A stretch of 64,000 nucleotides of DNA from Kitasatospora herbaricolor. GTDB lineage: Bacteria; Actinomycetota; Actinomycetes; Streptomycetales; Streptomycetaceae. Below the pieces are notes generated by a model. That model was not told where the DNA came from. It did no database searches and saw nothing but the letters and a program-made list of their open reading frames with translations. The stretch covers positions 5,208,001 to 5,272,000 of the forward strand of contig NZ_JAUSVA010000002.1 of NCBI RefSeq assembly GCF_030813695.1, given 5' to 3'. Below are positions 61,471 through 64,000 of this stretch, piece after piece; positions within the stretch are counted from its first letter, which is position 1, and each line of letters starts with the position of its first letter. The position numbers and the translations under genes were made by a program.

Positions 61471-61656
61471 ATGACTCCCGCACTCGCTACCAGGCCCACC
61501 GAAGACCTGACGGACCCTCAGTCGCAGGCGGGCCGAGCCTCGCTTGCCGAACTGGCCGCGCTGGGCGCCGAAGAGATCACCGCACGGCTGCACCGTGTCC
61601 TTCCGGGCGCAGGCTCCGGCCAGGTGCCGGTCGCCGCGTTCAATTCCTCGATCTGA
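61471..61656 (+). CDS. fxsA: FxSxx-COOH RiPP precursor FxsA (second copy)
   Basis: A 61-residue peptide starting at the ATG at 61471 and ending GSGQVPVAAFNSSI, again F-x-S-x-x-COOH but with Asn in place of Gln and Ile instead of Leu relative to the first precursor. The leader differs (less acidic: RASLAELAALGAEEITARLHRV), while VAAF-x-SS is shared. It lies 36 bases before the second maturase gene and probably is its substrate. Expected crosslink: Phe-Asn-Ser. Confidence 0.93.
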   Translation: MTPALATRPTEDLTDPQSQAGRASLAELAALGAEEITARLHRVLPGAGSGQVPVAAFNSSI

Positions 61657-61692
61657 GGGAACGAAGGTCCCCACGGCTCCGTCGATACGAAT

Positions 61693-64000
61693 ATGACGCG
61701 CAATCTGCTGCCCTTTACGCAATTCGTTGTGAAAGTGCACAGTCGCTGCGATCTTGCCTGCGATCACTGTTATGTCTACGAGCACGCCGACACCTCGTGG
61801 CGGGCCCGGCCGAGAACGATCAGTGACCAGGTGCTGGCCAAGGCCGCCGAGCGCATCGGCGAGCACGCGGCCGGACACCGGCTGCCCGCCGTCCGGGTCG
61901 TCCTGCACGGGGGTGAACCCCTGCTCGCCGGCCCGGAGCGGCTGCGCCGGACCGCGGAGGCGATCCGGGCGGCACTGCCGCCCGGATGCGCGCTCGACCT
62001 GCGGATCCACACCAACGGCGTCCTGCTCGACCGCCGCTTCTGCGAGCTCTTCGACGAACTGGACGTCCGGGTCGGCATCTCCCTGGACGGCGACCGCGCG
62101 GCCAACGACCGCCACCGCCGCTACGCCGACGGCCGCAGCAGCCACCCCCAGGTGCTCCGCGCCGTGGAACTGCTGCGAACCCCCGGGTTCCGGCACCTCT
62201 ACGCCGGCCTGCTGTGCACGATCGACATCGAGAACGATCCGGCCGCCGTCTATCACGCGTTGGCCGAACTCGCCCCTCCCGCAGTCGACTTCCTGCTTCC
62301 GCACGCCACCTGGGACACCCCGCCGAAACTGCTTCCCGGTGGGGGGCCCACCCCGTACGCGCAATGGCTGCTGACCGTCTACGACCTCTGGGAGGCGGCC
62401 GGGCGGCCCTTCGCCGTGCGGACCTTCGAGTCCGTCCACCGGACGTCGCGCGGCCTCTCCAGCCTCACCGAGGCGCTCGGCCTGGACCCGGCCGACCTGG
62501 TCGTCCTGGAGACCGACGGCACCTTCGAGCAGGCCGACAGCCTCAAGACCGCCTACGACGGCGCCCCGGCCACCGGCCTGGACGTCCACACCCACACCCT
62601 TGACGAAGTCGCCCGCCACCCCGGCATGATGGACCGCCAGGCCGGTCTGGCCGGGCTCAGCGCCACCTGCAGGGCGTGCCCCGTCGTGCGCTCCTGCGGC
62701 GGTGGTCTGTACGCACACCGCTACCGCAGCGGCAGCGGCTTCGACAATCCCTCCGTCTACTGCGGGGACCTCATGAGCCTCATCAACGGGATCGGCGAGC
62801 GGGGCGCACCGGCGCCGGCCGGCGCCCTCCCGCTCCTGCCCGGCCAGGCCACCGAGCCGGCCGTGCCCGTCCTCACCGACCGGCAGCTCGGCGAACTGGC
62901 CGCCGGCCACGGCGGGGCGGACACCGTCCGGGCGCTGGCCCGCGCGCAGCTCGGCATCACACGGGGGCTGCTCGCCGCCGTCTGGGACGCCACCGGCCTG
63001 CGCACCTCGGCGGCCTGGGAACTGCTCGCCGAACTGGACGCGGCCCAGCCCTCCGCCGTCGACACGGTGCTCGGCCACCCGTACGTCCGGGCCTGGGCCG
63101 CCCGGCGGCTCGGCGGCGAGGCCGGTGCCGGGCCCGGCACACTGGCCGAGCTGGCCGCCGCCGCCGCCGTCCGGGCGGGCCGCGGCGACCGCCTGACCGT
63201 GAGCGTCCGCGGCGGCGCCCTGCACCTGCCCACGCTCGGCCGGCTGGCCCTCCCGGACGGCGACGCCGAGATCACCGGCGGCCCCGACGGCTTCACCGTC
63301 CGCACCGCCGGCCAGGACCTGATCACCGTCGACGGCCGGCAGGCGGACGGCCGCTGGCAGCCGGTGCGCCGGATCCGGCTGGCCGACGGCTGGACCCCGG
63401 CCCTGGAGGACACCGACCCGCAGCGGGACAGTCACCAGTGGCCCGTGCAACCCCGCCTGGACGAGGCCGAACTGCTCTCCTGGACCGGGGCGCTGCGAGA
63501 GGCCTGGGAGCTGCTCGGCCGCGACCTGCCGCGCTACGCCGAGGGCGTCCGGGCCGGGCTCACGGTGCTCACCCCGCTGCTGCCCGGCCCCGACGGGCGG
63601 GACGTCAGCGCCGCCGCGAGGCAGGCCTTCGGTGCCGTCGGCATCGCCCGGCCCGCCACCGCGCCCACCCTCGGCCTGCTGATCGCGCACGAGTTCCAGC
63701 ACGTGAAGCTCGGCGCCGTGCTCGACCTCTGGGACCTGCACGACCGGGCCGACACCCGGCTCTACCACGCGCCCTGGCGGCCCGACCCGCGTCCGCTGGA
63801 GGGCCTGCTCCAGGGTACCTACGCGCACCTCGCGGTGACCGAGTTCTGGGGCACCCGGACCCTCGCCTACGACGGGCTGCCGGGCGCCGCGGCAGGCCAC
63901 GCCCGGCTGCAGTTCGCGATCTGGCGCACCTACACGGCGCAGGCCGTCGAGCGGCTCGCCGAATCCGGCTCGCTCACCGCCCTGGGCCTGCGGTTCGCCG
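61693..64000 (+). CDS. fxsB: FxsB-family maturase, radical SAM fused to HExxH domain (3' partial)
   Basis: From the ATG at 61693 the frame is open to the window end (769 codons, no stop). Residues about 1-390 are radical SAM/SPASM: CDLACDHC (Cys19, 23, 26), VVLHGGEPLL, CRACPVVRSCGGGLYAHRY and VYCGDL. A linker follows, then the HExxH domain with HEFQHVKLGAVLDLWDLH (His666) and HAPWRPDPRPLEGLLQGTYAHL. This is the ordinary fused FxsB form. It is clearly related to the split fxsB1/hydroxylase pair upstream. The first about 25 codons use many A/T-ending codons (ttt, gat, tgt, tat), unlike the rest. Confidence 0.92.
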   Translation, partial: MTRNLLPFTQFVVKVHSRCDLACDHCYVYEHADTSWRARPRTISDQVLAKAAERIGEHAAGHRLPAVRVVLHGGEPLLAGPERLRRTAEAIRAALPPGCALDLRIHTNGVLLDRRFCELFDELDVRVGISLDGDRAANDRHRRYADGRSSHPQVLRAVELLRTPGFRHLYAGLLCTIDIENDPAAVYHALAELAPPAVDFLLPHATWDTPPKLLPGGGPTPYAQWLLTVYDLWEAAGRPFAVRTFESVHRTSRGLSSLTEALGLDPADLVVLETDGTFEQADSLKTAYDGAPATGLDVHTHTLDEVARHPGMMDRQAGLAGLSATCRACPVVRSCGGGLYAHRYRSGSGFDNPSVYCGDLMSLINGIGERGAPAPAGALPLLPGQATEPAVPVLTDRQLGELAAGHGGADTVRALARAQLGITRGLLAAVWDATGLRTSAAWELLAELDAAQPSAVDTVLGHPYVRAWAARRLGGEAGAGPGTLAELAAAAAVRAGRGDRLTVSVRGGALHLPTLGRLALPDGDAEITGGPDGFTVRTAGQDLITVDGRQADGRWQPVRRIRLADGWTPALEDTDPQRDSHQWPVQPRLDEAELLSWTGALREAWELLGRDLPRYAEGVRAGLTVLTPLLPGPDGRDVSAAARQAFGAVGIARPATAPTLGLLIAHEFQHVKLGAVLDLWDLHDRADTRLYHAPWRPDPRPLEGLLQGTYAHLAVTEFWGTRTLAYDGLPGAAAGHARLQFAIWRTYTAQAVERLAESGSLTALGLRFA

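Noticed and set aside
61408..63900. A long minus-strand frame opposite the second FxsB
   Set aside because: Antisense of clear radical SAM and HExxH motifs; no domain of its own.
1..64000. tRNA, rRNA, insertion sequences, prophage or att sites
   Set aside because: No tRNA-like cloverleaf with a GGTTCGA-type arm, no transposase or integrase frames, and no rRNA-like stretch were found on reading both strands.

Overview
The window is high-GC actinobacterial DNA with GTG/TTG starts, short Shine-Dalgarno sites, start/stop overlaps and very long antisense open frames. Gene content points to the Streptomycetaceae (Streptomyces or Kitasatospora): an XRE(DUF5753)/DUF397 pair with an RsbW-like ATPase, futalosine-pathway mqnB/mqnD, a DUF3027 protein, sigma-J, a second citrate synthase near serC and pdxH, and an FxSxx-COOH system. 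The species is not determined.

Region by region. 1-3.3 kb: the tail of a membrane protein, a lipoprotein, the XRE/DUF397 pair with a perfect 20-bp palindrome upstream, an anti-sigma-type ATPase and two small proteins. 3.3-5.3 kb: a two-gene AAA ATPase + DUF4276 (Toprim-like) unit whose ATPase frame is broken at a seven-base homopolymer. 5.4-9.5 kb: an iron-siderophore ABC importer of four genes behind a DmdR/IdeR-type iron box. 9.5-20.4 kb: mostly conserved chromosomal genes (HAD phosphatase, cold-shock protein, mqnD-mqnB, a DUF2771-like protein, MFS, DUF3027, and a 1117-aa Hsp90/sacsin-type ATPase).

20.5-32.0 kb is a compact biosynthetic cluster that I cannot match with confidence to a known product. 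It has a LuxR-type regulator divergent from a 58-aa secreted-peptide candidate, a BBE-type FAD oxidase, a free-standing adenylation domain and carrier protein, an orphan ectoine-synthase (EctC) paralogue with its metal ligands kept, an acyl-CoA-dehydrogenase-like enzyme whose catalytic Glu sits at the isovaleryl-CoA-dehydrogenase/prolyl-PCP-dehydrogenase position, a transglutaminase-like protein, a TrpB2-type PLP enzyme, an EamA exporter, an ATP-grasp ligase and an unknown protein. The likely logic is an amino acid loaded and oxidised on the carrier, joined by amide bonds to other building blocks, one of which may be a cyclic amidine made by the EctC paralogue.

32.0-52.8 kb returns to chromosomal genes: a P-type ATPase, DUF2530, an NCS2 purine permease, sigma-J, a CDP-alcohol phosphatidyltransferase, a DUF4231 protein, an orphan HypX, an MHYT sensor, a VOC protein, MarR + MFS, GNAT, ThpR, TetR + SDR with paired operators, a 29-aa membrane peptide, serC, citrate synthase 2 and pdxH. 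Strong hairpin terminators punctuate this stretch.

52.9-64.0 kb is an expanded FxSxx-COOH RiPP locus: precursor fxsA1, TIR protein fxsC, giant ParA-like/TIR/NB-ARC/TPR protein fxsT, radical SAM maturase fxsB1, a separate HExxH peptide hydroxylase, then a second precursor fxsA2 and a second maturase fxsB2 in which the radical SAM and HExxH halves are fused and which runs off the window. Two precursors with different cores (ending FQSSL and FNSSI), plus split and fused forms of the same maturase in one locus, make this the most striking system here, together with the EctC-containing cluster.
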